This document shows, piece after piece, positions 33,746-46,694 of a stretch of 64,000 nt of DNA. The position numbers and the translations under genes were made by a program. The notes under the pieces are model-generated. The model did not search any database. It was not told where the DNA came from and saw nothing but the letters and a program-made list of their open reading frames with translations. Position 1 is the first letter of the stretch. Each line of letters begins with the position of its first letter. Source of the stretch: Lasioglossum baleicum (Eukaryota; Arthropoda; Insecta; Hymenoptera; Halictidae); assembly GCF_051020765.1 (NCBI RefSeq), contig NC_134934.1, positions 5,780,001 through 5,844,000 of the forward strand, read 5' to 3'.

Positions 33746-35277
33746 AACATATTCGCGTTTATCAGCTCGCGATCTATCTCGATTACCGCTTGCAACATTG
33801 CACCGATGTAAAAGGCGGCGGGGTTGAATAAAATCGATAAAAGTTGCAACAAAATTACCTATTTCCCGGTGCACGATGAATCGGGGAGAGATCATAGGGC
33901 GGAGGGGGATCAAAAGGGCTGGGAATTTCGAGCGAGAGCGGGGTTACAGCTGGAGAGCAATTTAATTACAGGCATTTCGCTGGAATCATTTGCGAGCGAT
34001 CGCGGCGCGAGGTCAAACGGCCGAATCTATAAACGCGGGGGAACCACGGGCTTTCACTTATTTGCGAGCTGATTGCCTGTTTGCAGATCCGATGCGTGAT
34101 TTCGCCGGGCCCGTGCACGCTTGTCCTTTCAAAGCAAGCAGGAGGAATCAATTGGGAGCGATTCGCGGCTCGATGATTCCGATGAAAAATTCCTCGAATT
34201 ACCCTTGCTCCCGCTTTAGAATTAACAATGCTCCACAATTTGTCCGTGGGAACCGGGACGTCGAACCTCGCGCTGGGAAATTATATCAAAGAAAGTTTCG
34301 CGGGGAGAAGAAAGAGGGGACTCCAAAGCGATAGATGCATAAAATTTACAGACATTGAATTAGAATAAGGAGGCTGCAATAAGTAATTACGTAGATCCTA
34401 CTTATTACACTTAGATAGTAGGAAGAGGAAACAAACTAATGGGAAGAAGAATGATGAGTGAGCGAATGGAAGAATTTCTTAGCCGTGAGGCTGAGAAATC
34501 AGGTAAATATAATATTGAACAAAAAATTCTATGGGTTCGACTGAGTTGATTGAATAATTTTCCGTTTCGTGGGAAGAATGCACAGAGGATTGGTGTATCG
34601 ATGAAAATCGAGAATCGAGACGGCTTCGGCGCGCGGCGCGGTCTTTGTCATCGAATTTTTCAGTATTCGAGAGCGATGGAGATAAAATATGCGGGGTGGG
34701 ACGGCCAATGGAGCAGTTTCAGGTAAAAAATGTCACGGATATCGGGGCTCGTTAATCTGACCGCGGAATTCCATGCCCGTCGGTAATAAAATTACCTCTG
34801 CCACGCACGGAACGGTCTGTTACGCGTAATCGATGGGGTACACGTACGGAACAAAGACTTTTGTTAATTGCGCCGGGGGGTGGAGGGAGGTAGAATTTAT
34901 TAGCGTGATACGCGATCGAACATCTCGGGGCCCAGGCTAGCGATAAGAAAATACACCTCCGTGAAACTGCTCGTATTAATGGAATTCAAACGGGATATCG
35001 CGATTCGCATAAATCACATCGATTTAATGTGTGACTTAATTACTGGATATATTAATACAGAGTTATTAAAAGTCCGTCAAGCGTAATCGTAATTGGCCTG
35101 AGGATGTTTATGCGAACATAACGTTTACGCTGTAATTGGGGAAACGGTGCAATTATACGGCAATTGTTGTGATTTATCGGATTTGATAGACTAATGAGTT
35201 CGTTGAGATTGATCTTGCTTTGAAATGCGTGATCATTTATTGTTGTTAAAAGAATCAAGGTGATAGATAATAGCAAG
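33746..35277. other. 1.5-kb stretch, probable intron flanking the exon
   Basis: Lies directly 3' of the splice donor at 35283 on the minus strand, so it is expected to be intron of that gene. Contains GC-rich segments (33880-34320) with unrecognised open frames on both strands. No second exon could be supported. Confidence 0.45.
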
Positions 35278-35283
35278 ACTCAC

Positions 35284-35456
35284 CTGGCCAATGGACTGCT
35301 GATGATGTAGTGCGTGTAGTAGAATATACTGGCGACGGAGACGAGAAGCAGCGCCGCGACGCATCGCTTGACCGTGGCCTGCTTAACGACGCAGCGGGGA
35401 CCGACGGCGCTTAACAAGGGAACGCCAGCCTCGACCGCGGAAATCTTCATCACCAT
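35284..35456 (-). CDS. First coding exon of a type II (signal-anchor) membrane protein, partial
   Basis: On the minus strand an ATG at 35456 (MVMKISAVEA...), the first after an in-frame TAA 36 bases upstream, opens 57 codons plus two bases and stops at CCAG-GTGAGT (exon end 35284, donor 35283-35278), a near-ideal splice donor. Reading through the donor gives an immediate TGA, so translation needs splicing. Residues 1-31 are short and basic towards the end (KQATVKR), 32-52 form one strongly hydrophobic helix (CVAALLLVSVASIFYYTHYI), and ISSPLA follows. That layout is the cytosolic tail, transmembrane anchor and stem start of type II proteins such as Golgi glycosyltransferases or sulfotransferases; which one cannot be told. 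Third codon positions are clearly GC-rich against AT-rich flanks, supporting real coding sequence. Further exons should lie at lower coordinates with one base completing an AG-N codon. Confidence 0.6.
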
Positions 35457-35880
35457 CGTCTCATCCGATGGCGACCGATGCCTCTCAGATTAGCCTTCGA
35501 TCTTTCTCTCAGCCGCGCGGCGAATCGGATCGCAGCTGCGCCGGGAACCCTCCTTGACACCTGGAGGCAACTCCGCGGGCATTGCCCATCCTCGACAACC
35601 GATACCCAAAAAAGGATTCACGAAAGATCTGTCCTCTATCTGGAATCAACAGTGCACCATCCTTCACCCTGGGGACCAAGCAATCTCCAAAATGATCGAG
35701 ATCAATTCTCTTCACAATTCCAAGTTCTTTTGATACTCTTCACAATTATCAGCACAATTCCAAGTTCTCTCGATCCTTTCACGATTCTCAATTGTTGCTT
35801 CGGTTCACAATTCTCAGTTCTCCCGACTCACTTCACAATTCTCAGTTCTCGTGATACTCTTCAAATTCTCTAAATTCTCT
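35457..35880 (-). promoter_or_regulatory. Probable 5' leader with an upstream ORF and a degenerate repeat
   Basis: This is the sequence 5' of the coding exon on the minus strand. An ATG at 35589 opens a 26-codon upstream ORF (MGNARGVASRC..., stop at 35509-35511) that ends 53 bases before the main start, an arrangement that commonly lowers translation of the downstream frame. Further out (35690-35880) the plus strand repeats TTCACAATTCTCAGTTCTC with variants about every 35 bp, that is GAGAACTGAGAATTGTGAA on the gene's strand. No TATA box or initiator is evident, so the transcription start is unknown; extent of the leader is inference. Confidence 0.35.
35690..35880 (-). repeat. Degenerate short tandem in the presumed leader
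   Basis: About five to six imperfect units of CACAATTC(T/C)(C/A)AGTTCTC(G/T), with links such as GATACTCTTCA. Unit length is 30-38 bp. The variation argues for an old array rather than fresh slippage. Confidence 0.65.
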
Positions 35881-36652
35881 TCACCGTCAATGTAAAATCG
35901 ACGCTGTACCATCCGTCTATTCCTAAAGGGAACCATGCAATCTCGAAAAATGATTGGCCAGTTCTCCCACGTTCAGGGTTAATATGTACAAACTATCTTC
36001 TTCTCAGAACCAGGTCGACGAGCTTCCACCGGCCAAGAATGATTACAAGATCCTCGGATCGAGGATGACGGGGGGCCCAGGATCGAATCCTCTGTCCTGT
36101 CTCTCCGCTAACATCGATGTCTCAGTAATAAGTTCGCCACTTGTTGCGTTTCCAGGATGGCAGCACGATCACCATTTCGCGAGCAGCACGGGGTCGCGCC
36201 GTCCATCGCGATCGTCTTTAACCCATTTGGGCGACTTGTGATCGTAGGGTCCCAGCGTGTTGGTCTCTCAATGACTGCTCGCTGTTATCATCGGCATCCT
36301 CGGATACGAGTCTCACAGCAAGGCCGTCGATAGGCGCTGCTTGCCCGAGATCATTTCGCGATCCCGCGAGGGGGATATCCTGGATCGAGAATGAGAGAGG
36401 TCGCCTATCTACGAAGGATCTGATCCTCTTCCAGAGAAACGTCGGTGTACCTGAATCTTCCGTTCGGCTGAAACGTCTGCGGAGGTTGCGCCACCTGGAA
36501 ATCCGGCGTCTACTTCCGGTGTCGTTCTACGGTAAGCTGGCTTTACGGTTGGACCATTTGTTATGGTGCTAGACTGGCCCCAGAAGCTCGGCTCCTAGAC
36601 GAGCAAGCAAACCTGCTCACTCGTAAATTTAGAGCCGTATACCTTGCTTCTA

Positions 36653-36673
36653 TCTCTCTCTCTCTCTCTCTCT
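36653..36673 (+). repeat. (TC)n microsatellite, GAGA on the gene's strand
   Basis: About ten TC units followed by CCTCTTCCTC. It is 1.2 kb upstream of the minus-strand coding exon; GAGA tracts near insect promoters may bind GAGA-type factors, which is only a possibility here. Confidence 0.85.
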
Positions 36674-37103
36674 TCCTCTTCCTCTATCTGTGTGTCTTGA
36701 ATTTTCCTCTTTCTCTTCAGGATTACCGAGTTCGCTTTCTTCCTTCTCCGTTGTACATGCTTCTTACACGATTTTCCGTCTTCTTCGCACCTGTCGATCC
36801 TCGTTCGTGACACACGGTCCCAACCCCGCCCCCTCACTCCACCTGTCAATTAGGGTAGGATGTAAAGCTACGATGGTTCCCGTCTTCCAGGACGATTTTC
36901 GAACGGTTATCCCCGTATCGGCTGTATCGATCTCTCTGGATGTCCCCGCTTCGCGCCGATGGCTGGTTGGTTCACGGGCCTGCAACAGTCAACGGGGAAT
37001 GCGAATTGAGCGAAGGGTGCGAGGCGAATGCGACAATCGTCGTTTGTGGGTGGAGATTGCTGTGATCGATTGGGCTCCTCGACCGAATTAAACGCGCCCC
37101 CTT

Positions 37104-37131
37104 CTGTGTACCACCACCCCCACCCCCCACA
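37104..37131 (-). repeat. C-rich tract, G-rich on the minus strand
   Basis: ACCACCACCCCCACCCCCCA leading into ACACACA. Two long G-runs plus shorter GG steps on the minus strand: a weaker quadruplex candidate than the one at 22976-23019. Confidence 0.6.
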
Positions 37132-40100
37132 CACACTCTGAACACCATCCCTCACTGTTGTGTCGTGTGTCTCGGGCCTCTTAAGGACTAAGCTCCTGGC
37201 ACAATATTTGGTTTAATGGCCCCTCCACGGTCGTTTGTCACGGACCTCGCGTGCTATTCGCTTCCATTTTTCCCGGCCGGCCGGCGTCGAATCGGAAAAA
37301 ATGCCACGGAACGTGTTCGATAATGGCGGCCCTACGAAGTGTTTGAATACTGAATCTGCAATTTTAACACTAAACTGGGGTGTATTAACGTCCTTAAATA
37401 TTGTCACGTTTCTACTGTTTTAAATTGCACAAAATAGCAATAAATCTGGATTTGTTTCAAAGGTTGGTATGTAATTTTGGTTTGCATTCTCCGGTCTTGT
37501 TTACGGAGTGATGAAAATAATTTAACAAATATTTCGCTCTGCGCTCTCCAGTCTTATTTGTTTCAGCAATGCTGCAAATAGCGGCTTTAGTTGATTCGGT
37601 AAATAAATTGAGTGAAATTCACCTGACTGGATCTGATTTTCAGTTAAATTATGATTAGTATAAAATTAATTGCACATGATTTGCCCACCGTAAATTAATG
37701 CAGTACAATATTGTACTAGAATAATTACGACACAAATATTGCACGATATTTCTCGACAATCAAATAAAGAATGTCTTGTGTAATCCCAACATAATTGCAA
37801 TTTTTGGGCCTCCGTCCCTCCAGCAATAATGATCGAATTTAAATTTAATACATCGACTCACGTATTGACGTTAATTTAAACGGTATTTGCAAGGTCCTCA
37901 AAATGAAATATTTCCAGGTCAAATTAATGATCAACTCATACTGTAATTATTCCATTTCCCATTAGGGGATTGACCTAACATGTTCTTGGAACGACCCCAG
38001 GGGTCCACGTCCAGGTAAACACAGTGGAATCAGATTGTTAGGTTCGGCGCCTAAACATCGAACTGGATACTCCATTCGTTTACAATTATCCGATCAGTTT
38101 ACACCATCAGCGATTCTCTGGCTGGATGTTTGATTTTCCGAGGAAGAATACAGAGAGCTCGAAGCGTCGCTCATCCTTGAAACCTCCGGGGAGCGTTACC
38201 CGTTAAGGAGCAAAGCGAGAAATCAGAACCGAGTAAGTAGATGTGTTCCATCGTAATGGGTTTCTCGCGAATGTCAAGTTGGAAATCAAGAAGGAAACGC
38301 GCTGAATGGAGAGTCGAGATTCGATGAAGGGAGGAGAAGAGAATCGAGAATATAAATCCGAGTAGCGCCAGAAATAAAATCCGAAGAACGCCGCATAAAA
38401 ATAACCACGGCAAAAATATTCTCGACGTTGAAACAGCTACCTGTTTGCGTCAATATCCCGCTGCCAAATCGTCTCGATAAAGTCTAATAAACCAGCGGGT
38501 AGGAGTGGGGGACGCTCAAATCCAGCAGCGATTCGACATAATTGACGAATCGATCCGCGGCCAGAGCAAAGTATCGCGGCGCTGTCATCAAAAAACGATT
38601 AAACAACGGCTACGACAACCGGCTAATCACCAGGCTCGACAATTCCAATTAATCGATCGCGAGAGAGCGTTGCAATTCCACCGGTCCCGCTCCCTTTAAT
38701 TTTTCTTTCTCCCCTTTTTGTACGCAACGTTATACAACGCTCCCAGCAAGAAGTTCATTAATCAACCACCCCCACCACGATACCAATCATTGCACGCTGC
38801 CAACGAGTCCTTGTGAAGCATATCCGCAAAGTAAATTCCGATCCAGTTCATAGAAGAACCAAATTTCATTTTCGTTAAGCATCAACCATTTTTTTTACAC
38901 AGTGTTCGCAACCCTACCGTTGTAGAACGGCGTCGACTGTGACGTGGATTTCTGGAATTTCTAAATTTTGAGAGACTATAACGTGACGGATAGTTTATCA
39001 GTTTCAATTCTTTTTGGATGTGTGTCCCGTGAATATTGAAAATTATTCGGAGAGCACAGAGGTGGCAGATAGGGAAAATCTACGGTAAGGTTCTTCTCGG
39101 AGAAGAATATCAAGCCCCATTCGATTATACTCGTCACCCGGGAGCTGACCCAACGCTTCTCCGTGAGCTGATAGCGATACCTTTTCGCGAACCCGGGAAA
39201 CGGAATGAACGATCGCTGGGAAAGAGTCGTTCGCGACTCGGGATCAAGGAATTTAATTACATCGACGGCGGGGGAGGAGCCTGTCGATGAACCTCGCTGA
39301 TACCACGCCCGTTCGCCCGCGATCGCGCCGACAAATCTGTTTCAATCTGCTCCCAGCACCCTATTCGCTGAGAAACTGACACGGTAGTCTCAATCAGGCA
39401 AATGGAACGGAGAAAAGGTTCTGTTCGGGACTCTGTCTTTTTTTTTTATATCGGGACTTGGCGAAAATAATTGCGGCTTTCAAGTCACGACTTTTACCAC
39501 CATACTCGCGTCTCACGTTCAAACATTACAGAATTTTTAATATTTATTTTATTATAGAATTGTGGAGATGTCAAATGGTTCTCGAAACGCTTTCTGCTGG
39601 ATTTGTTCAATCACTTTATTTATATGATTGTGGCACAAGTATTGGGACACTATGTATATAAATTAATTAACGAGATTTTTCATGGGTTTACAGTAATCTG
39701 ATTGCACATTTACAGATACTGTAAATAGAAAAGCTCGCATTTGGACTGAATTCTACGATATAATTGCGCACTCGTCCCCGATGATTGATCATGCGAGATC
39801 GGGGTAGATAACGATGACACTTGAATTCTGAGCAGATAGAGACACCAATGCGGACTTCTGTGGTGCATAATCAACCGACTGAAACGGGGTATTATGCGAG
39901 AGAACGCACCACAACGTCGCGTTGTAGTGCTGCAGTTGCGCAACAAACTTAGAATGTTGGTGTAACGAGTAGGATAATGCTCGCTTGTGTTCGATGGATC
40001 TTCTGAAAAACACGTACGAGTTCATAGAGTCGGTGCTTGTCGCCAAACTCAACGCAGTACTTACTGCTTCTATAGAAACATCTTCGAGATGACTTTAATT

Positions 40101-42807
40101 TAACCCACTCGAGTGGCGACTCTGAGGCTAAACTAGAAATTTATTCAAATTACTTTATACATTGCTAAATTTCTCTATATTTAATAAATGACTAGTTCTT
40201 GCAGTACTGCCATACAGAATGGAAACATTCTGTCGGAAGAAATGTTTGGTTTCCGAGTTAAAATAGTTCCGAGTGCAAAGGGTGAGTACTTTGAATATAT
40301 GAAGGACTGTAAATGTGTGGGTATAATTAGAAAGTGGTGGTTTGTATCTGGAAAAATTTCCAGCGACTCTCCCTCTCGAGTCAAGGTCTGATCGGAAATG
40401 GCGCGGCGGCGCGCGGTACAGCGAGGAATCGAAGCTCGCGATCCGTCGGCAAAAATTCCTCGGACAAATATATTTCGTTCTCTGAATAATTCATCGCGTC
40501 GGGGGCAATTCCGGATCCCTCGAAATGTACGGGGCGAGGCGGGTGCTTAATTCAAGAGACACGTTTTGGCTCCCCGAGTGGGTCGTTAGTCGGACGCATC
40601 ACGTGCGCGGATTTAAAGGGCGGAGCCGGCGGCGTAGGTGAGCCACGAACCCGCTTTCCAACGAACCCGGTTAGAGTAGTATAGTCTCGCCGAGGTTCTC
40701 CACTGGATCGTCGCGAAATCATTACAAGAGCCACCCTGAAATTATTTTCTCGTAGATGGAGCCGTAGAGAACATACGGAGGTCAACTAAATTTTTCCGAA
40801 TGGAATCATGTATTTTTTAGGGGCTAATTCAATGGGACATACTGTATACATTTCAGACTAAACAATTTTACAATGTTCGACCGTGCTTTGCTTTGTTCTG
40901 TCGGTTCTGGTTCTGTTTTGTCATGATTGGTCACGTACGAGTTTGAATGGTGGTTTGCGGTGTACTCTGGCTGGTTAGTCTGAAATCGTCTTAACCAAGG
41001 GAGCGGGAAGACATTTCGAGCTGATTATTCCTGATTATTCCTGCGAATGGAACCATCTGTCTTCTTCGTTGACCGCGGAATCTTGGGGGAGGAAAAGCGT
41101 TTTGTGTCTGGCCACCATAGGAATCGCACGGATCCAATTTCATCCGAGGGATTTCTGCAGCCGTCCATCCCCACCCATCACCCCATCCTCCTCTGGTGTG
41201 TAGACTGTATATACCACCAGCTACCCGGTCCTTCCACGACCATATTTACAGGCAGCTCGATGCACTCGAATGGCGTTTTAATCTGGCAAATGCGTTTCGC
41301 GCTTGCCCTTTCGCCCGCGAATGCGAAACCTTTTCCCGCCGGGGGCTGATCCATCGTACGCCCCCCGGAGAATGTGCGATTTTTTTTCGGAGAGATCCCG
41401 CGGATAAAACGCCAGCGCCAGCCGTGAATTTTTTTAAGCTTGAAAAGATTTTAGGGGAAATGGAGGCTGCTCATTTCTGCCCGCCGAAGGCATCCCCGTC
41501 TTATTCGATCTTTTTCAGCTCGCCTAACGATTATTATCGGCTGGGTTTTAGCGAAATTAGGGGATGCTGCGAATTATTGTTGCGCTTTATTGAATCACTA
41601 CTGCAATTATTGTTTGTGATACAGCAGCCAACGATCCTGTTCGACTGATATAACTTTCGAAACATTTATCAAAGAATAGCGAGAAAATATTTCCTAATAT
41701 TTTACAAGCGCAGAACGAGCACGAACGCATAAAGTTGCGTTCCGTATTCATTATTCACAACCCCGTTGTAGAACTCCCCGGCACGAACGGCAGAATTTCC
41801 ATCCCCGATCAGTAGACAATAAAATCAACAGGGTTTTTTCCCTTTGTAATAGTCAGCCGGAGTATTTTTTATCGATTGACGGGGCTCGGAGCCGTGCCGG
41901 GGGAACATTTTCAACGGCCGCGATAAATCTTTGTTTCGGCCGAAGCCCGTGACAACTTTTTCCCATCCGATCCCAAAGATACTGGGGGGTCCCGTGGAAA
42001 GAGTATTTCCGAACGATTTCCCGCTGTCACCGCTATTTCTCACCGTGTGATCGGGGTTTTCCGGTTGTTTCGCCGCGAGACAAAGATCCCCGGGATCGGT
42101 TTATCGCGTTCGAAACCTAGCAGGCCGAAAAATATTTTGATTCGACAAGCGGCGACAATAAATATAATAACGGCGGGGCGTTCTCCGACGATCGGCCATC
42201 GTTTCAATAATTCAGCGAACCTCGCCCCCATCGCATGGAAATCGTGCAAAAGAGGGATAGAGAGGGAGTGATAACCGGAAGCCCGTCGCGATAATTGTCA
42301 GTTCCGTGCTCGCGACCGGCCAAAGGAAATTTTCATAGTAAAAGCCCGCGTAATTGGTCCGCGCCGGTTGATCGCGAGCAAGCGGGCGAACGAGCGAAAA
42401 AAAAAATTAATTTGAAATTGGATAACCCGCGCGAGCAGAAGAGCTCGAGCCCGGGAATTTCATGAACGTCACGTCTCGCATGAATTAGAGAAACGTTCGG
42501 CTAATGGCGGACGATCGGACCTCGACGACAACGAGCGTTTGCTGCCAAGACTATTTCGCGTTGCATCAGCGAAGATTATTTTTTCTAGGATAAATTACTC
42601 TGATGAAAATATTTTAAAATATCTGGGCAACGATTCCTTTCCCAGAAGATTCTTCTTGAAGTCACTATCGCGGTTTTCTTGGGAGAAAACAGAATTTTTA
42701 CAAAACGGCAGTCATTTAATGCAAAACTAGAATTTTCATTAAAATTACTCGGACAGTCTTCAAAATTTCGCAATAATTACTGCAAGTAGTGCAATATACT
42801 ATATGTA

Positions 42808-43100
42808 TACAGGGTGTGTCCGTTAAGTTATGTCACCATTTTTTAGGCATTTCCGGTAGTGTAATTAAAAAATGTTTTAGACAAAAGTTTCTTAGTACTT
42901 CATGAGCTACATGTTCGCATATTCTTAAATTTAAAAAAATGCTTTTTACGTAAAAAAGTAAAGGTCACCTTGACTTTATTAAATGGCACCACATGCTTTG
43001 GACATCGTGGGATTGTTTCTGACGTCGAGACGAATTTAATAGTGTATTACACTATGACCTTGAGAAATAACCTCAAACTCGAAAATTTTGTGCAAACGTA
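42808..43100 (+). mobile_element. One-ended relic of the TACAGGGTGT family
   Basis: Starts TACAGGGTGTGTCCGTTAAG after a TA. At about 42961 it carries AAAGGTCACCTTGACTTTAT then TAAATGG and TTTGGACAT, closely resembling the block at about 31258-31305 inside the 486-bp MITE. No inverted partner end is visible downstream, so the right side is lost or has diverged; the end coordinate is approximate. Confidence 0.45.
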
Positions 43101-46100
43101 ATTTTAATGAAAAATTATTTCTTACAATATAAATCAAGTAACATCAGATGTTCGAACTGCGATCCATCTTCTACGATACAGAGCTCCGCTCTTTCTATTA
43201 GACTTTTCGTTGTCGCCATAATTAGGACGTCTCGGTTTATTATCAGAATGATTAAAATCTCGAAACCCGAGGATCGTGTAAATATGTGTAATCTGATACA
43301 ACAACAATTTCCGCAGACCACGGAACCGAAGAATCGAGGAAATTAAAATATTTGTGCCGCGAATGGATATTGCGGATTGTTTCGGCGCGTTCTGTTTTTA
43401 CGTTAATTATTTCCAATTTTAATAACGCAGCTGACACGCGGATATCAGAGCACGAGCCGGTTTATAACGAACAGCGGCAGCGTAGTCGGCAATTAATTTT
43501 GCAAAGAGCGATAAAAAATCCGGCTCATCGAACGTCACGGGACGCGCGAAACGCCGATGAAAAATGTTTAGACGCGTCACGCGAGCGAACGAGCGAACGA
43601 CGTGTTAACGTTTCGGGGCCGAAATTCGGCCGGATGTTTGCTCGAATTCGCAGAGGTGTCGAGAACCACTCGTTGTTTAAAAGCTACGGATGAACCGCGA
43701 TTTCCGCGCATTACCGCGACTTAAAAAGCAATTAACCGGCTGACGAGTCGGCGCCCCAACGAAACAGAGCAGTATTTTTTTTTGCCCTGGTTAACTATCG
43801 GTTTTTGTTGCTCTCTCTCTCTCCCTCTCTTACGTTCTCTCTTGTCGCGCGAGAGTATCCAGCGCACTAAAGCCCGGTTTTTGGACAGAACAAAAAAAAA
43901 CCAGTTCTTTGTTGATGGCCGCTCATGCGTCGACTATTTCGGGAGAGTGTCAGATCGATTTTAAAAAACATGCGCTCTCTGTTAATCTACAAATTTAGCT
44001 AGCATCATTATTGGGATGTATGAGAATCATTGGAAATGGTAAACGTGTAAGTTTCTTGGTTCACTTGATTTGGGTGAGATTGTGTTAGGTTGTCTCTCGG
44101 TGTACCTTAATGAAGTTAGATCTGGGACACTTAGTTGGCATTAGGTAGACTACGTCATCTCGTTGAGTTAGTTTGTAGTCGTTTCGTCAAGTTATGCTTG
44201 CGCTGATTAATTTAGATATGGTCTGGCTTAACCAGTTTGCGTTAATTGGGTCTGGGCTTGGTTTGAATCTGTTAGTTTGTCTCGATTGTGTTGAGTTGCG
44301 TCTGTATCGATCGAATCTTGTTTACTCTGACTTAATTGGCTTGCGTTAATTGTTTCACCGTCTCATCGATCATGTATAATGTGTCACTTTTTTGCAAGCA
44401 ACGTCGAAAAGATTTGTTTCTAATGTAACAGTAGTTTATTTCATTAATTGCCAGAAACTAGGTAAACAGACCCAACCAGTGTCGTCGGTAAAATGAATAA
44501 TGTACAGGAAAATATTCTAGATCATGTGAAATATCTGATTTCCGGAGTTAAAATAGCTTCGAATACAAAGAGTTAAATAAATTGCCGCAATTTGTGATTG
44601 TTTTATGGACTTTTATGAAATCCAAGCTGGTCCAATTTCCTCCAATTATGCTAATCTAGATTCTTTCTCCTTTTAGTCATTTTGAACAGATTAAATCCAA
44701 CAGTGTTAAACACTAAAAAATTTTAAAAATCTCGCAAACGTCAGAATTAAAAAGTTCCAGATTTCATAAATTTTACAAGTGTTGCCCCGAGGTCGATTAT
44801 TATCAGCGTTGCGAGGAATATTCTTTTCCGGAGTCGACACGAACGCCAGCAGAAAATTAGTATCGCGTTACCCGCGTCACGGTTTAATCGCGAAATGAAA
44901 CGCTAGACTCTGCAGCACTGCAGCGCAAATTTGAAAAATATTGCGTTTCAGCGAGTAGAAGAGAAGAGAGCCGCGGCGATACCCGCATGCGGTTGAACCG
45001 GTCGAATTCGTTGCGTTCCGTGCTCGTCGAGCATTTTTTGAACGAAACAAAACTGAAATCATCGCTTTTGTACGTACCGGTTACGTGTTCCCTGAAGGGT
45101 GGAAGGTAAACAGCACGTTTGGTGATTAGTTCTTATCAGCGACGCTTTTTTTCCGGGCTCTGACAGATAAATTCTGGCGGTTTTGTTTCGTGAAATAGAA
45201 GCTTATCTCTCGGTGACCGAAAGGCAAAACTTTGGGAAACAAACGTTCGATATTCCGACGTTCTAATTCTGCACAAAAACCGTGAGATCTAGATTAGGTT
45301 ACAGAATTGTTGGCAAATTTATCTGCTCATCAACGGAAATATCAATGTTAATTTATCTGTTCATTAATACATACATAATCTATTCATCTGTTCATAATCT
45401 ATTTCATTCATAAAGTTATGCGAGGTAAAATAATTGAATAAATTCTTCAAAGTTAAGTCCGCGCGCGCGATAAATGAATTTTTTCCCGACCTGCCGGAAA
45501 GAAATATCCGAGGTGTTGGATTTATGATGTTCCCTTGCAGATGACAGTCGGGTTATAGGGTAAAAGATATCAAAACGCATAAATTCCGCATACAGTCGAT
45601 CGCAGGACGCGAGATGACCGCGTTCGCGAGGATCAAGCTCGTAAAACCCGCGGCACGGTGGTCGTCTCGGCGATAAAACGTTGTCCGTCTACCGGTGTCG
45701 AAATGACAGCGACTCCGTTGACAGATCAGGGTCCGATTGCGGCTGGCAAAAATATGGCGGTGAAATTCCGCGCGGCCACAGACGCGCACACCCCCGAAAT
45801 TGTGATGTAAACCGTGGCGGATCGGCGCAGACGGGACAAACGAGGATAATGAAAGCATTGCGCCCACGGCTTCCGGTCCATATTGAAAAAAAAACGGCAC
45901 AAGAGAAGGGAACACGGGAAAAAAATATCCGACGATGATTTTTCCGGTCGCTTGATGCGGCTGTCGTTAACCAGTCGTGGTATTTTTAATAACACCTGTG
46001 CCGCCGTCTGAATTCTGGGTCAGAACTGTAATGGAGAGACTTTTATTTGACTTCGCGGTGTGCTCCTGGTGGTAGTGAGTCGGTTGATTGCACCCGGTGT

Positions 46101-46694
46101 ACGGTGTAGAATCGGAGGCGGTTCCTACCTGGAAAACCGAATGGCCGATGCGGAACAGGATTTTCTTCGAGGTAGAATGGATTTGTGGGAGTGACGAATG
46201 TGTGTAGGCACGGATGGCTGAGTTTACTCGAGGAAAACGTCGATGGGAATGCCGGATTATCCGCGAATTTTACGACAGCCTGTCGTATTACATAAAGTTG
46301 CGGAATTTTTGTCGAGTCTACCGATTGCGTTCATCGTTCTTCTTTTACTAATTCTGGTTTTGCTTTCTCTTCTTTAAAATGGACTGCGATATTCATTTCA
46401 CTTAAATCTCTTTCGCGTTCATCTGATTCTTGTTGGTAGTGAAAACAGACTTAGACAATTCACTCGTGTGCGAGTTCACTTCTTGACTCACTTCACTTGA
46501 GACCCATGGCTCCTTCGAGACTTTTGTTCGTCGCAATGGGTACCATACGATGGAATAAAAAAAATTTGCTGGATTTCTTTCGACAATGAATGAATGTCCA
46601 TTCTTTGCTCGCCAATATATTAATTTGTAGTCTTAAAATGAGAATTTGTGCAAATATGGTAAATACGAAAGGTTGTTAATAATCTATACATTTT
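43101..46694. other. 3.6-kb non-coding stretch
   Basis: Includes a CT microsatellite (43811-43830) and, at 44090-44350, an unusually G/T-rich strand with recurring TTGCGTTAATTG and TTAGTTTGT-like words. The motif GAGTTAAAATAG(T/C)T(C/T)CGA at about 44546 also occurs near 40254. No gene supported. Confidence 0.45.
43811..43830 (+). repeat. (CT)n microsatellite
   Basis: CTCTCTCTCTCTCCCTCTCT. Confidence 0.8.

Larger units (their letters stand above)
35881..42807. other. 6.9-kb stretch without a supported gene
   Basis: Probably upstream of the minus-strand exon. Contains a CT microsatellite (36653-36673), a C-rich tract (37104-37131), and a GGGACATACTGTA string at 40834-40846 that resembles a TACAGGG-family end without a partner. 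A faint 65-70 bp repeat is visible at 37460-37600. A candidate internal exon at about 38998-39083 (weak acceptor ATCAG, donor TACG-GTAAGG, frame ...IENYSESTEVADRENLR) and a 67-codon ATG frame at 40188-40391 were considered and not accepted. Confidence 0.4.

Noticed and set aside
38998..39083. Possible internal exon with frame IENYSESTEVADRENLR and donor GTAAGG
   Set aside because: The acceptor lacks a polypyrimidine tract and no flanking exon in a compatible phase could be found.
40188..40391. 67-codon ATG frame with Cys/Trp residues
   Set aside because: AT-rich codon use unlike the accepted exon, no known motif, and an opposite-strand frame of equal length covers the same bases.
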